A DNA stretch of 14,950 nt, taken from contig DASZZV010000195.1 in the NCBI GenBank assembly GCA_035544835.1, positions 1 through 14,950 of the forward strand, read 5' to 3'. The translations under genes and the position numbers were made by a program. The DNA is from DASZZV01 sp035544835 (GTDB lineage: Bacteria > Acidobacteriota > Thermoanaerobaculia > Gp7-AA8). Position 1 is the first letter of the stretch, and each line of letters opens with the position of its first letter. This document shows positions 1 through 7,940 of this stretch, piece after piece. The notes under the pieces were generated by a model that saw nothing but the letters and a program-made list of their open reading frames with translations, searched no databases and was not told the DNA's origin.

Positions 1-160
1 TCGCTCGACGCTCGGGATGACACCTCCGCAAAGCGGCCTAAATACTGGGAGTTTCTTAGAAGCCGCAGCGAAGGATCTCAAGATAGGACGATCTGAAATC
101 TGGATCCTGCCATGGAGATTCTTCGGCCGCGCGACGCGTCCTCAGAATGACGGGAACTAT
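1..160. repeat. Degenerate intergenic repeat at left window edge
   Basis: The first two dozen bases contain GCTCGGGATGACA (10-22). This is the exact reverse complement of the TGTCATCCCGAGC motif seen twice near the right end of the window. Further in, GCCGCAGCGAAGGATCT (about 63-79) and a TCCTCAGAATGACGG stretch (about 138-152) look like decayed pieces of the same class. I see no gene here. The stretch lies just beyond the mutM stop codon and is probably the right half of a palindromic unit cut by the window edge. Confidence 0.55.
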
Positions 161-175
161 CTGTGTCATTTGCCC

Positions 176-985
176 TTACTTCTGATGCTCTTCGCAGAAG
201 TACGTCGTTCTTCCGAATACAACGATCCTGCCTATCTTTCCGCTGCAGCGGGTACAGTTCCCGCCGGGATCGCGTCTCGGCACGAGATACTTTGCCGGAT
301 AGCCGGCGCCCCGAACTTTGCGGGCGATCACGGTCCGGAGGATCGTTCGCATGATTCTGTACATGTCATCGATTTCTGCTGGGTCGACGGCGGCCACCGA
401 GCGGCTGGGGTGGACGCCGGTCTGGAAGAGGATCTCATCGACGTAGAGATTCCCGAGACCGGCGATGTTGCTCTGATTCATGAGTAGAGACTTGACGGCG
501 CCTCGCTTACCGACGAAGAGCGCGCGGAACCGGCGAGCAGTGAAAGTGGCATCGAGGGGATCTGGCCCGAGGGCCTGGTCCTTCACGAATCGAGACGGCT
601 CTTCGACGACGCTGACCATTCCGAACAGCCGGGCGTCGTCGTAGGCGAGCGAGTAGCCATTGGAAAAATCGAAAATGACGCGCGCGAAGCGGGGCGTCGG
701 ATGCTGGGCCGACTCACTGAGGGCCTGTCGTGGGTAGTAGTAGAGATCTCCCGACATGCCGAAGTGAATTCGAAGCCAGAGGTCGTCATCCGTTTCGGCG
801 AACAGATGCTTGCCATGCCTGCGCGTCGACAGGAAGTGGCGGTTCCGTAGCGAGGAGTTGAGCCGCGAGGCCGAAATGTCGCGAAGCACCCTGGCGTCGA
901 GCACGCGAACCCGCTCGATGTTCTTCTCGAGCGCGTGCTCCTGAAAGTAACGGCGGTAGATCTCGACTTCGGGAAGCTCGGGCAT
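176..985 (-). CDS. mutM: Formamidopyrimidine-DNA glycosylase (Fpg/MutM)
   Basis: This is a bifunctional base-excision repair enzyme of 269 residues, the usual Fpg length. It removes oxidised purines such as 8-oxoguanine and nicks the resulting abasic site. The N-terminus is the hallmark MPELPEVE: Pro2 is the catalytic nucleophile, Glu3 the general acid and Lys59 the conserved lysine in HGKHLF. The void-filling residues are present: Met77 in FGMSG, and Arg and Phe in DARLFG. The helix-two-turn-helix segment NQSNIAGLGNLYVDEILF is intact. The C-terminal zinc finger reads C-x2-C-x16-C-x2-H instead of the usual four cysteines, and the intercalating Arg of GRTTYFC is kept. No Shine-Dalgarno precedes the ATG; a TACACT hexamer sits 6 nt upstream. 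The gene diverges from the S9 peptidase gene, with repeat copy A between them. Assignment to Fpg is secure; the exact lesion range cannot be read from sequence. Confidence 0.95.
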   Translation of the reverse strand: MPELPEVEIYRRYFQEHALEKNIERVRVLDARVLRDISASRLNSSLRNRHFLSTRRHGKHLFAETDDDLWLRIHFGMSGDLYYYPRQALSESAQHPTPRFARVIFDFSNGYSLAYDDARLFGMVSVVEEPSRFVKDQALGPDPLDATFTARRFRALFVGKRGAVKSLLMNQSNIAGLGNLYVDEILFQTGVHPSRSVAAVDPAEIDDMYRIMRTILRTVIARKVRGAGYPAKYLVPRRDPGGNCTRCSGKIGRIVVFGRTTYFCEEHQK

Positions 986-991
986 GGAAAG

Positions 992-997
992 AGTGTA
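992..997 (-). promoter_or_regulatory. Possible -10 hexamer for leaderless mutM
   Basis: TACACT on the minus strand lies 6 nt before the mutM ATG and matches the TAnnnT core of a sigma-70 -10 box. Its placement would start the transcript at or next to the ATG. The edge of repeat copy A lies only 7-11 bp upstream, so any -35 element would fall inside the repeat. No good -35 is visible. Confidence 0.35.
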
Positions 998-1004
998 GTT
1001 GCTT

Positions 1005-1129
1005 CTTGTGTGGCACAGGCACTCTTGCCTGTGCGTCGGCCGTCGAGGCCGACTTCCCTATAGATCATTCACAGAAACGCCACGGCTCGACGCCGTGGCA
1101 CACAGGCAAGAGTGCCTGTGCCACATAAA
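1005..1129. repeat. Palindromic interspersed repeat, copy A
   Basis: The outer arms are a perfect 25-bp inverted repeat (1009-1033 with 1101-1125), beginning TGTGGCACAGGC. Inside are two more hairpins: GTCGGCC/GGCCGAC with loop GTCGA (1035-1053), and GCCACGGC/GCCGTGGC with loop TCGAC (1079-1099). They are separated by a 25-nt variable spacer. Copies B (7941-8064, inverted) and C (12037-12160, same orientation) share this layout. It carries no ORF and no evident target-site duplication. It occupies the space between two divergent genes, where at least one promoter would be expected. Confidence 0.93.
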
Positions 1130-1167
1130 AGGCCACTTGGAGACGACGGCCGGAGTGCTCCCGGACG

Positions 1168-1194
1168 TAGAATGTCCCTCGCTTTTCGAGGAGG
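1168..1194 (+). promoter_or_regulatory. Candidate -10 and strong RBS of the S9 peptidase gene
   Basis: TAGAAT (1168-1173) matches a -10 box in five of six positions. The Shine-Dalgarno AGGAGG (1189-1194) lies 5 nt before the ATG and fixes the start. No -35 sits at ideal spacing. The RBS is clear; the promoter is tentative. Confidence 0.5.
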
Positions 1195-1199
1195 ACTGA

Positions 1200-3254
1200 A
1201 TGTTTCGTATGAAGCTCCTTTTGTCGCTCGCGTTCGTGGCGGCAATTTCGTTGTCGCCACTGGTCGCCGAGACTCATCCGTTCGGGGTTCGCGACATGGT
1301 AGCGATGGATCGCGTGTCTGATCCGCAGGTCTCGCCCGATGCAAAATGGATCTGCTTTGTTGTTCGCACCACCGACCTCGAAGCGAACAAAGGGCGCACC
1401 GACCTGTGGCTCGTCAGCAGCGACGGAACCGGATTGCGGCGTCTCACCTCCAACCCTGCCGCGGATACGAATCCACGCTGGTCGCCGGACGGCCGGAGCA
1501 TCTATTTCCTCTCCACGCGCTCCGGCTCTTCTCAGGTCTGGAAGATACCGGCAGACGGTGGCGAGGCGACTCAGGTAACTACCCTCCCGCTCGACGTCAG
1601 CAACCTCATGCTCTCGCCCGATGGAGCCCGTATCGCTTTCAGCCTCGAAGTCTTCCCCGACTCGAAAACGATCGACGAGAGCGTGCAGCGCATGGCAGAT
1701 CGTTCGAAGAGCAAGGCCAGTGGTCAGATCTTCGACGAGCTCTTCTTCCGCCATTGGGATACCTTTTCGAACGGAACCCGGAATCACCTTTTCGTGATGC
1801 CGTTGAGTGGCGGAGCCGCCGTCGATGTCTCTGCCGGCATGGCAGCGGACGTTCCCTCGAAGCCGTTCGGGGGAAGCGAGGAGTTCGCCTTCACGCCCGA
1901 CTCGAGATCGATCGTCTTTACGGCGCGCGATGCCGGCCGCACGGAGTCGTGGTCGACCAACTTCGATCTCTATGTCGCCGGTGTGGACGGCAAGAATCGG
2001 CGCAACCTCACCGCGGCCAACAAGGCCTGGGATTCGAATCCGGCCTTCTCACCGGACGGCAAGACTCTGGCGTATCTGGCCATGTCACGCCCTGGCTTCG
2101 AGGCCGATCGCTTCCGCATCGTGGTGCGCTCCTGGCCTGATGGCGAAAGCCGCGTGCTTTCCGAGTCCTGGGATCGCTCACCCGCTGACCTGAGCTGGTC
2201 TTCCGACGGCCGCACGATTTACGCATCCGCTGACAACCTGGGGCAGCACTCGCTGTTCGCCATCGACTCGAAGACGGGTGCGGCGCGAACGGTCGTCATG
2301 AACGGCACGGTCTCGAGCCCGGTCGTGGCCCGCTGGAAGACCGGCGACCGCCTGGTCTATTCACTCGACACACTGACTCAGCCCGCTGAGCTTTTCTCGA
2401 CGAAGGCCGACGGAACCGATGTCCGGCAGCTCACGAATATCAATCGCGAGAAAGTTGCGGCGACGAGAATGGGTCAGTTCGAGCAGTTCACCTTCACCGG
2501 TGCGAATGGCGACAAGGTCTACGGCTACGTCGTGAAGCCTGCCGACTTCACTCCCGGGCGCAAGTATCCGATCGCATTTCTCATTCACGGTGGGCCGCAA
2601 GGCTCGATGGGGAATCACTTTCACTATCGCTGGAATCCGCAGGCCTGGGCAGGAGCCGGATACGGCGCGGTCATGATCGACTTTCACGGGTCGACCGGGT
2701 ACGGGCAGGCGTTCAGCGACGCCATCCGCGGCGACTGGGGCGGCAAGCCCTTCGTCGACCTGCAGAAGGGGTTGGCGGCGGCGGTTGAGAAATACTCATG
2801 GCTGGACGGTGATCATGCTTCCGCAGCGGGTGCTTCCTACGGCGGCTACATGATCAACTGGATCGCCGGCAACTGGCCGGATCGGTTCCGTAGCCTCGTG
2901 GCGCATGACGGAAACCTCGACGAACGCTTCGCATACTTCGGTACCGAAGAGCTCTGGTTCCCGGAATGGGAGCATGGTGGAACACCCTGGGACAACCCCA
3001 CCGGTTATGAGGTCCACAATCCCCTCAGTTTCGTGAAGAACTGGAAGACGCCCATGCTGGTCATTCACGGAGCGCAGGACTTCCGCGTCGTGGAGACCGA
3101 GGGCATGGCCACATTTACGGCGTTGCAACGGCGGGGTATCCCGAGCAGGTTCCTCTACTTCCCCGACGAGAATCACTGGGTATTGAAGCCCGCAAATTCC
3201 ATCCTCTGGTACGACACCGTGATGGCCTGGATGGATCAGTGGACCAAGAAGTAG
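1200..3254 (+). CDS. Secreted S9 family prolyl-oligopeptidase-type peptidase (DPP5-like)
   Basis: This 684-residue serine exopeptidase has a cleavable signal peptide: MFRMK, then a hydrophobic core LLLSLAFVAAISL, with likely cleavage after LVA near residue 23. It probably acts in the periplasm or outside the cell. Residues about 40-430 form the beta-propeller, with recurring SPDG/TPDS Trp-Ser-Pro-Asp (WD40-like/TolB-like) blades. The C-terminal alpha/beta hydrolase starts near residue 440. The catalytic triad is Ser546 in GASYGGY, Asp627 in HGAQDFR and His659 in DENHWV. HGGP near residue 463 is the usual oxyanion-side motif of the family. Length and layout fit dipeptidyl peptidase 5-like enzymes, which release dipeptides ending in Ala or hydrophobic residues. 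That substrate range is inferred from family. A 21-nt hairpin lies 19 bp after the stop. The role is probably nutritional peptide breakdown. Confidence 0.92.
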   Translation: MFRMKLLLSLAFVAAISLSPLVAETHPFGVRDMVAMDRVSDPQVSPDAKWICFVVRTTDLEANKGRTDLWLVSSDGTGLRRLTSNPAADTNPRWSPDGRSIYFLSTRSGSSQVWKIPADGGEATQVTTLPLDVSNLMLSPDGARIAFSLEVFPDSKTIDESVQRMADRSKSKASGQIFDELFFRHWDTFSNGTRNHLFVMPLSGGAAVDVSAGMAADVPSKPFGGSEEFAFTPDSRSIVFTARDAGRTESWSTNFDLYVAGVDGKNRRNLTAANKAWDSNPAFSPDGKTLAYLAMSRPGFEADRFRIVVRSWPDGESRVLSESWDRSPADLSWSSDGRTIYASADNLGQHSLFAIDSKTGAARTVVMNGTVSSPVVARWKTGDRLVYSLDTLTQPAELFSTKADGTDVRQLTNINREKVAATRMGQFEQFTFTGANGDKVYGYVVKPADFTPGRKYPIAFLIHGGPQGSMGNHFHYRWNPQAWAGAGYGAVMIDFHGSTGYGQAFSDAIRGDWGGKPFVDLQKGLAAAVEKYSWLDGDHASAAGASYGGYMINWIAGNWPDRFRSLVAHDGNLDERFAYFGTEELWFPEWEHGGTPWDNPTGYEVHNPLSFVKNWKTPMLVIHGAQDFRVVETEGMATFTALQRRGIPSRFLYFPDENHWVLKPANSILWYDTVMAWMDQWTKK

Positions 3255-3273
3255 TCCGCCGCGCACGAAGGGG

Positions 3274-3294
3274 GAGGCGGCGCCGTGCCGCCTC
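3274..3294 (+). terminator. 21-nt hairpin after the S9 peptidase gene (two-copy family)
   Basis: GAGGCGGC and GCCGCCTC form an 8-bp stem around loop GCCGT, 19 bp past the stop codon. No T-tract follows, so it is not a classical intrinsic terminator; it may stabilise the 3' end or act with Rho. A second hairpin with the same plan but swapped stem bases lies after rnhA (12710-12730). Confidence 0.5.
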
Positions 3295-3396
3295 TCGAAA
3301 GGTCGAGAACCGAATTCACAATTCCGTTTCTTGTTCTTCTTCCGAGCTCTCCGCAAGAGACTGCCGCATGGATCGATTCATGCGACACTATCGCCC

Positions 3397-5469
3397 ATGG
3401 CTCTGTTCTCGAGGCGCCCTTCTACGCCTCTGACGGGAGATGACTACCGTAAGCTCTTCGAATCGGCCTTCGATGCGATGCTGGTCTTCGACGCCGAGAC
3501 AGAGGCAGTCCTCGAGGTCAACGCCAGTGCTTGCGCCCTTTACGGTTTTACCCGTGAAGAGTTGATGGGGATGCACCTCACCGCGATCTCGAAAGACGTG
3601 CAGCTGGGGCGGCAGAAGATCACCCAGGTTCTCGAAGGTACCGAGGCGATCCAGCTCGAGACCACGCAGTTTCGCAAGGACGGAACGGAGATTCATCTGG
3701 AGGTTTGTGCCTCAAAGATCATCGTTGATGGCAGAGTAGCGATCCTCACGGTCAACCGAGACAGGACTGGACGGAAGCGCAACGAGGCCGTGGTTCAGGC
3801 CTCGGAGCGAAAGTATCGCCAGCTTTTCGAGCGGAACCTGGCCGGTGTTTTCAGGAATGCGGTCGACGGACGCATCATCGACTGTAACGAAGCCTGTGTG
3901 CGTATCCTCGGCCTGGCGACACGGCAGCAGACGGTCGGCCGCAATGCCGGAGAAATGTATACCAATCCGAGCGAGCGCAAGGCGCTGATGAAGAGGCTCG
4001 AGGTCGAGCGGGAAATCACGAATGTGGAGGTTCGGCTGCGGCGGGCCGACGGCCGGGAAATCACCGTCCTCGAGAACATCTCTCTTGTCGACCTGGGCGA
4101 TGGAGAGCCCATCGTCGAAGGGACAATGTTCGACATCACCGAGAGAAAAGAAGCCGAGGAGCAGATCGCCTATCAGGCTTATCACGATTCGCTGACCGGG
4201 CTTCCCAACCGCAAGCTTTTCGAGCTGAGGCTAGTGCCGGCCATATCGCAGGCCAGGCGCGAGGGTCACTCCATGGCGGTGCTGTTCGCCGACCTCGATC
4301 GTTTCAAGAGCATCAACGACTCGATGGGACACGGAGTCGGAGACGAGATCCTGCGCCAGGCGGCGACGAGGATGGAACCGCTGATCCGGACCGAAGACTC
4401 GCTGGCGCGTGTCGGCGGCGACGAGTTCACGGTGATGCTGAGCCGCATCAGCGGCCCCCAGGACGCCATGAGAGTCGCTCAGAAGCTCCTCGAGACGATC
4501 GCTCATCCCTATCACGTAGGTGACCATGCCTTCTACCTCAGCGCGAGTATCGGTATCGCCATGTTTCCCACTGACGGCGATTCGCCGGAGTCCCTGATCA
4601 AGAATGCCGACAGCGCCATGTATCGGGCCAAAGAGCTCGGGCGGAACGGCTATCAGCTCTGCACCGGAACCATCGCCGGCAAGGCCATGGAGCGATTGAT
4701 CCTCGAGGTCAGCCTCCGCTCCGCCATCGACAACGGCGAACTGCATATCGAGTATCAACCGCAGGTCGACGTGGTGAAGGGCATGGTAGTCGGTGTGGAA
4801 GCGCTTTTAAGATGGCGTCATCCACAGCGCGGAGCCGTGAGCCCTGCTACCTTCATTCCCATCGCCGAGAACAGTGGACTCATTCTTCGGATCGGGGAGT
4901 GGGTTTTACGCACAGCCTGCGCGCAGCTGAAGGTCTGGCATCGATCAGGTCATGAAGAGCTGCGAATGGCCGTGAACCTCTCCGCCCGTCAGTTCCAACA
5001 ACCGGAGCTGCTGGGATCGATCCGGAGCATCCTCCGCGACACCGAGATCGATCCGGAGTGCCTCGAGCTCGAGATCACCGAAAGCACGGCCATGCAGAAC
5101 ACCGAACGCACCATTGCCGTGCTCAATCGACTCAAGGAAATGGGGATGCGCATTGCCATCGACGACTTCGGCACGGGCCATTCCTCTCTGAACTATCTCA
5201 AGCGTTTTCCGCTGGACGTTCTGAAGATCGATCAGAGCTTCGTTCGCGACATCATGCGAAGCGGTAGCGACGCCGCGATCGTATTGGCCGTCATCGCCAT
5301 GGCGCGCGGGGTCAATCTCGAGTTGATTGCCGAGGGGGTCGAGACCGAGGAGCAGAAGCAATTCCTGCTGGAGCATGGCTGTAACCAGATGCAGGGCTTC
5401 CTGTTCAGCCGGCCGCTGGCAACGGGAGATGTGGAGAGATTTCTGAGTGCGGGAATGGTCAGTAAGTAG
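3397..5469 (+). CDS. PAS-PAS-GGDEF-EAL cyclic-di-GMP cyclase/phosphodiesterase
   Basis: This 690-residue soluble signalling protein has two PAS sensor domains (about residues 14-130 and 136-252), then GGDEF (about 265-415) and EAL (about 430-685). The GGDEF motif (340-344) is intact. It is preceded by an RxxD inhibitory I-site (Arg331-Asp334) at the standard five-residue spacing, so product inhibition is expected. The EAL half keeps the residues needed for phosphodiesterase activity: EAL (468-470), Asn of VNLSARQF, Glu of LEITES, the Asp pair of DDFGTG (589-590), Lys and Asp of LKIDQSF, and Glu of IAEGVET. Both halves therefore look catalytically competent, and the PAS domains probably set the balance; the ligand is unknown. 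No membrane segment is present. I chose the ATG of MALFSRRPS; an in-frame TTG at 3331 would add 22 poor residues. No Shine-Dalgarno is visible. It converges on the lipoprotein gene, with 31 bp between. Confidence 0.93.
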   Translation: MALFSRRPSTPLTGDDYRKLFESAFDAMLVFDAETEAVLEVNASACALYGFTREELMGMHLTAISKDVQLGRQKITQVLEGTEAIQLETTQFRKDGTEIHLEVCASKIIVDGRVAILTVNRDRTGRKRNEAVVQASERKYRQLFERNLAGVFRNAVDGRIIDCNEACVRILGLATRQQTVGRNAGEMYTNPSERKALMKRLEVEREITNVEVRLRRADGREITVLENISLVDLGDGEPIVEGTMFDITERKEAEEQIAYQAYHDSLTGLPNRKLFELRLVPAISQARREGHSMAVLFADLDRFKSINDSMGHGVGDEILRQAATRMEPLIRTEDSLARVGGDEFTVMLSRISGPQDAMRVAQKLLETIAHPYHVGDHAFYLSASIGIAMFPTDGDSPESLIKNADSAMYRAKELGRNGYQLCTGTIAGKAMERLILEVSLRSAIDNGELHIEYQPQVDVVKGMVVGVEALLRWRHPQRGAVSPATFIPIAENSGLILRIGEWVLRTACAQLKVWHRSGHEELRMAVNLSARQFQQPELLGSIRSILRDTEIDPECLELEITESTAMQNTERTIAVLNRLKEMGMRIAIDDFGTGHSSLNYLKRFPLDVLKIDQSFVRDIMRSGSDAAIVLAVIAMARGVNLELIAEGVETEEQKQFLLEHGCNQMQGFLFSRPLATGDVERFLSAGMVSK

Positions 5470-5500
5470 AGGGACCAGAGGTGCCCGCCGATACCTACAC

Positions 5501-6130
5501 CTAGCTCGATGAGCGAGCGCGGTCGCGATTTGGGCAAACCACCGTTCGCATTTCGGGCGTCATCGGCACATCGGGCGGGAGAGAAATGTCGATCGAGAGG
5601 TGTGCAAACTCCTGCGACCTGACGATTGACATCTGCGCCATCTTCGCCTCTTTGACGATCCTCTGGATCGACTCGGCATTTGCTTTCACCATGCAGCGTC
5701 TCAGCCGCACGAGCTCGGGAATCTGTCCGTGAACATGACCCTCGGCGGTATTGACGAATACAAAGCGCCGCTCCATCGCCGCGATGCTCGGTGGCACCGC
5801 CATGCGCGGTGCCGACACGGTCATGATCTCGTTGGTCTCTAGTGCGGCATCCCGGATATCTTCACTCTGGGGAGGAATCCGAGCAGGCGGAGCAACGACG
5901 GTGGTCCGTGACCGGTGATGTGCCGGCAGGGCGGCGTCGGCGGTAACGTCAGCCGGCGACGAGCTCTTCTCGCTCTGGGCGGCACTGGCAGCCGCGGCGC
6001 GATTGAGAACCGAGTGGAGCGCCGCCGAGGCGAATTTCCCTACGAGAGTGTCTGTGGTGTGTGAGAGATTGCAGCCGATTGCCGTGACTGCCGCGGTGAT
6101 CAGCGTGACCGTTCGCAATTTTGTCAGCAT
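5501..6130 (-). CDS. Predicted small lipoprotein of unknown function
   Basis: This 209-residue protein is not one I recognise. The N-terminus is a short basic stretch (MLTKLR), a hydrophobic segment and a lipobox-like TAIGC ending at Cys20. It is therefore probably exported and lipid-anchored, although Ile at -2 is not ideal. Residues about 45-100 are rich in Ala, Ser, Pro and Thr and look like a disordered linker. The rest (about 110-200) mixes charged helices (RIVKEAKMAQMSIV) with a short strand-like part (AHLSIDISLP). The start is well supported: GGGGAGA lies 5 nt before the ATG. About 37 nt upstream is a near-perfect sigma-E-type promoter, which suggests induction by envelope stress. It stands alone between a convergent gene and a 111-bp gap. 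The export prediction is fairly good; the function is unknown. Confidence 0.75.
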   Translation of the reverse strand: MLTKLRTVTLITAAVTAIGCNLSHTTDTLVGKFASAALHSVLNRAAAASAAQSEKSSSPADVTADAALPAHHRSRTTVVAPPARIPPQSEDIRDAALETNEIMTVSAPRMAVPPSIAAMERRFVFVNTAEGHVHGQIPELVRLRRCMVKANAESIQRIVKEAKMAQMSIVRSQEFAHLSIDISLPPDVPMTPEMRTVVCPNRDRARSSS

Positions 6131-6135
6131 ACGAA

Positions 6136-6142
6136 TCTCCCC
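6136..6142 (-). promoter_or_regulatory. RBS of the predicted lipoprotein gene
   Basis: GGGGAGA on the minus strand, 5 nt before the ATG, fixes this start. Confidence 0.7.
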
Positions 6143-6166
6143 TTCGTCGATGTTTTCATTCTCTGG

Positions 6167-6194
6167 TCAGACGATTCTTTCAGAAAAAAGTTCC
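6167..6194 (-). promoter_or_regulatory. Sigma-E/ECF-type promoter upstream of the lipoprotein gene
   Basis: On the minus strand, GGAACTT (6188-6194) is followed after exactly 15 nt by GTCTGA (6167-6172). This matches the RpoE/AlgU-class consensus (GGAACTT, 15-16 nt, GTCnnA/TCTGA) in motif and spacing. Transcription would start near 6160, leaving a leader of about 30 nt that contains the Shine-Dalgarno. Position, spacing and leader all agree. Transferring a gammaproteobacterial consensus to this organism is inference. Confidence 0.65.
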
Positions 6195-6241
6195 AGGCAA
6201 TCACTTTGCAATGGGATCTTTCACATCCTTGTAACAGGCGA

Positions 6242-7912
6242 TCAAGGTGCACCCAGTGAGGCCAGCCGCCGGTCGATGGCGCCGATCTCTCGAGCTCTCT
6301 CCGCAACAGCGTCGTGCTGTTCCCTCCGCTGCAGGTATACGACTTCCTCGGCGATGAGTTTCCGCTGATCCAGAAGTGGGCCGATCGCTGACGTAGACGG
6401 GCTCAGGCCGAATCGTCGCTGATCCCCCGGAGCTCTTTGAAGAGTGAGTGAGGCACTGGAGGCGACGAACAGGAGCGCGAGGGTCAGGTAGGCGACGCTG
6501 ACGGATATCAGGATGCGCGGCCTTCGAAGGAGAGAACAAATCGGGGCGCCGACCCCGAGAACGAGCAGAAGTACCAGCGGGTAAAAAAGGCGAAGGGAGG
6601 ATTCGGTGAGCGCTGAATGCAAACCCGACACATGAAAGCCATTTCGCAGCGCTACTCGCAGCAGCGTCGATGGTGCCACGTCGTGTTCCAGAGAGAGGTG
6701 GCCGGAGATCGCCGCTGCGATCAGGAGCGTTGACCATCCGATGCTCAGACTGGTCAACAGGTAGACGATCCGGCGCCAGCGGCCCGACAGAAGTAACGCC
6801 AGGCCGATGGCGAAGGGAGCCGCGAGATCGGTGAAGCGTCGTGCTCCAAAAGACATCCCGCCCCACCAGTAGCGATCGAAAGCGCTGTTGGCGACGAGCT
6901 CGCCGAGAAACATCAGCAGCAGAACCATCGCCAGCAAACGATGCTCGCGCGGTGCAGCGAACCAGCCGATGACGGCCAGCGCCACGACCGGCGACCAGAT
7001 GAAGAGCCCGTGAAACGATGAAAAAAGTACCGGGGCCACGGCCACGGTGCGGAACGGCATCCAGGTCACTCCCTCGAGGTTGGACCCCCGGACCAGCGGT
7101 CCCAGGGGATGCCCGTACACGATCTGCCAGGCCGTCGCCTGAATCGCCAGCGGCAGCGTCGCACCCGCCGTGATCGCGGGGACCAGTCTGCGGAGACCTC
7201 GCTTCCAGATCACATACAGAACCGGCAGTGCGAGAACGAAGTGCTGCAGGCGGGTGGCGATACAGAGACCGAGCACCAGACCGATCAACGCCCCGTCGAT
7301 CAGATTTGATTCATCCGTTGACGCTTTCCAGAGCAGCCAGGTCAGCGCGCCGACGGTGAGGGCGCCGGCGGCATGGGTGCCAAGCGGGAAACGATATTCG
7401 TACCAGAACAGCGGCGTCCCTACCCACACCGCGGCAAGAGAGAAGAGCCGGGCCTTCGGCTCGATCTTCAGCCCGGCCTGAACGCGTTCGGCGGCGACGA
7501 GCGCTCCGCATGCGAAGAGCACCGACGACCAGCCCAGGGTCGCCGGGTAGATCCCGGAGAACCCATCGCCCGGAACCGAGAAGAGTCGCTTCATCGCCAG
7601 GGCGGCGCAGTAGAACGGAGCCGAGAGGAGGGAGGTTCCGATCCACCAGTGATTGGCGAGGGCTCCGGTCGGAGTGATCTCTTTGAACCAGGCGAAGCCG
7701 TTTCCGATCATTCCGTAGCCTGACCATTCGTTGAAAAAGAGCAGGTCGCGGTCGAAGAGCAGCGATCGGAGCCAGGAGTAGACGGCGACGGAGTCAGGGC
7801 GGATCCAGCCGGGGGAGAGAAAAGCGAAACCTGTCACCAGATGCGCAGCGAGGATCAGCAGAGGGAAGGTGCGCACTTCGCCGGGTTGTGATTCGCTTCC
7901 GGCATTGAGCAT
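6242..7912 (-). CDS. Multi-pass membrane protein, possible GT-C glycosyltransferase
   Basis: This 556-residue integral membrane protein has roughly ten to twelve hydrophobic helices. The first spans about residues 15-35 (TFPLLILAAHLVTGFAFL). It is followed by an outward loop with acidic residues (IRPDSVAVYSWLRSLLFDRD), the place where GT-C glycosyltransferases using lipid-linked sugars carry their catalytic acid. That resemblance is weak, so the enzyme class is a suggestion only. The C-terminal 65 residues are soluble, charged and helical (VVYLQRREQHDAVAERARE). An upstream in-frame ATG at 7975 lies inside repeat copy B and would add 21 residues encoded by the repeat. I therefore use MLNAGSESQ. 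No Shine-Dalgarno is present; TATATT lies 7 nt before this ATG. The stop is 111 bp from the lipoprotein gene, which has its own promoter. Confidence 0.72.
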   Translation of the reverse strand: MLNAGSESQPGEVRTFPLLILAAHLVTGFAFLSPGWIRPDSVAVYSWLRSLLFDRDLLFFNEWSGYGMIGNGFAWFKEITPTGALANHWWIGTSLLSAPFYCAALAMKRLFSVPGDGFSGIYPATLGWSSVLFACGALVAAERVQAGLKIEPKARLFSLAAVWVGTPLFWYEYRFPLGTHAAGALTVGALTWLLWKASTDESNLIDGALIGLVLGLCIATRLQHFVLALPVLYVIWKRGLRRLVPAITAGATLPLAIQATAWQIVYGHPLGPLVRGSNLEGVTWMPFRTVAVAPVLFSSFHGLFIWSPVVALAVIGWFAAPREHRLLAMVLLLMFLGELVANSAFDRYWWGGMSFGARRFTDLAAPFAIGLALLLSGRWRRIVYLLTSLSIGWSTLLIAAAISGHLSLEHDVAPSTLLRVALRNGFHVSGLHSALTESSLRLFYPLVLLLVLGVGAPICSLLRRPRILISVSVAYLTLALLFVASSASLTLQRAPGDQRRFGLSPSTSAIGPLLDQRKLIAEEVVYLQRREQHDAVAERAREIGAIDRRLASLGAP

Positions 7913-7919
7913 TGAAGCG

Positions 7920-7925
7920 AATATA
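7920..7925 (-). promoter_or_regulatory. Possible -10 hexamer for a leaderless transcript
   Basis: TATATT on the minus strand, 7 nt before the membrane-protein ATG, matches TATAAT in five of six positions. The -35 position (about 7943-7948) falls on the edge of repeat copy B and reads CACACA, a weak match. It supports the ATG at 7912 over the upstream one inside the repeat. Confidence 0.45.
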
Positions 7926-7940
7926 GCAGCGGATGTGGGT

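Noticed and set aside
1065..1787. Minus-strand open frame of 240 codons starting in the S9 peptidase gene and ending in repeat copy A
   Set aside because: It is the shadow of a strongly supported peptidase, with low-complexity composition and a repeat-encoded tail.
3331..3396. TTG start that would lengthen the PAS-GGDEF-EAL protein by 22 residues
   Set aside because: There is no ribosome-binding site and the residues (FFFRALRKRLPHG) do not resemble a PAS N-terminus. The ATG at 3397 is simpler, though it also lacks a Shine-Dalgarno.
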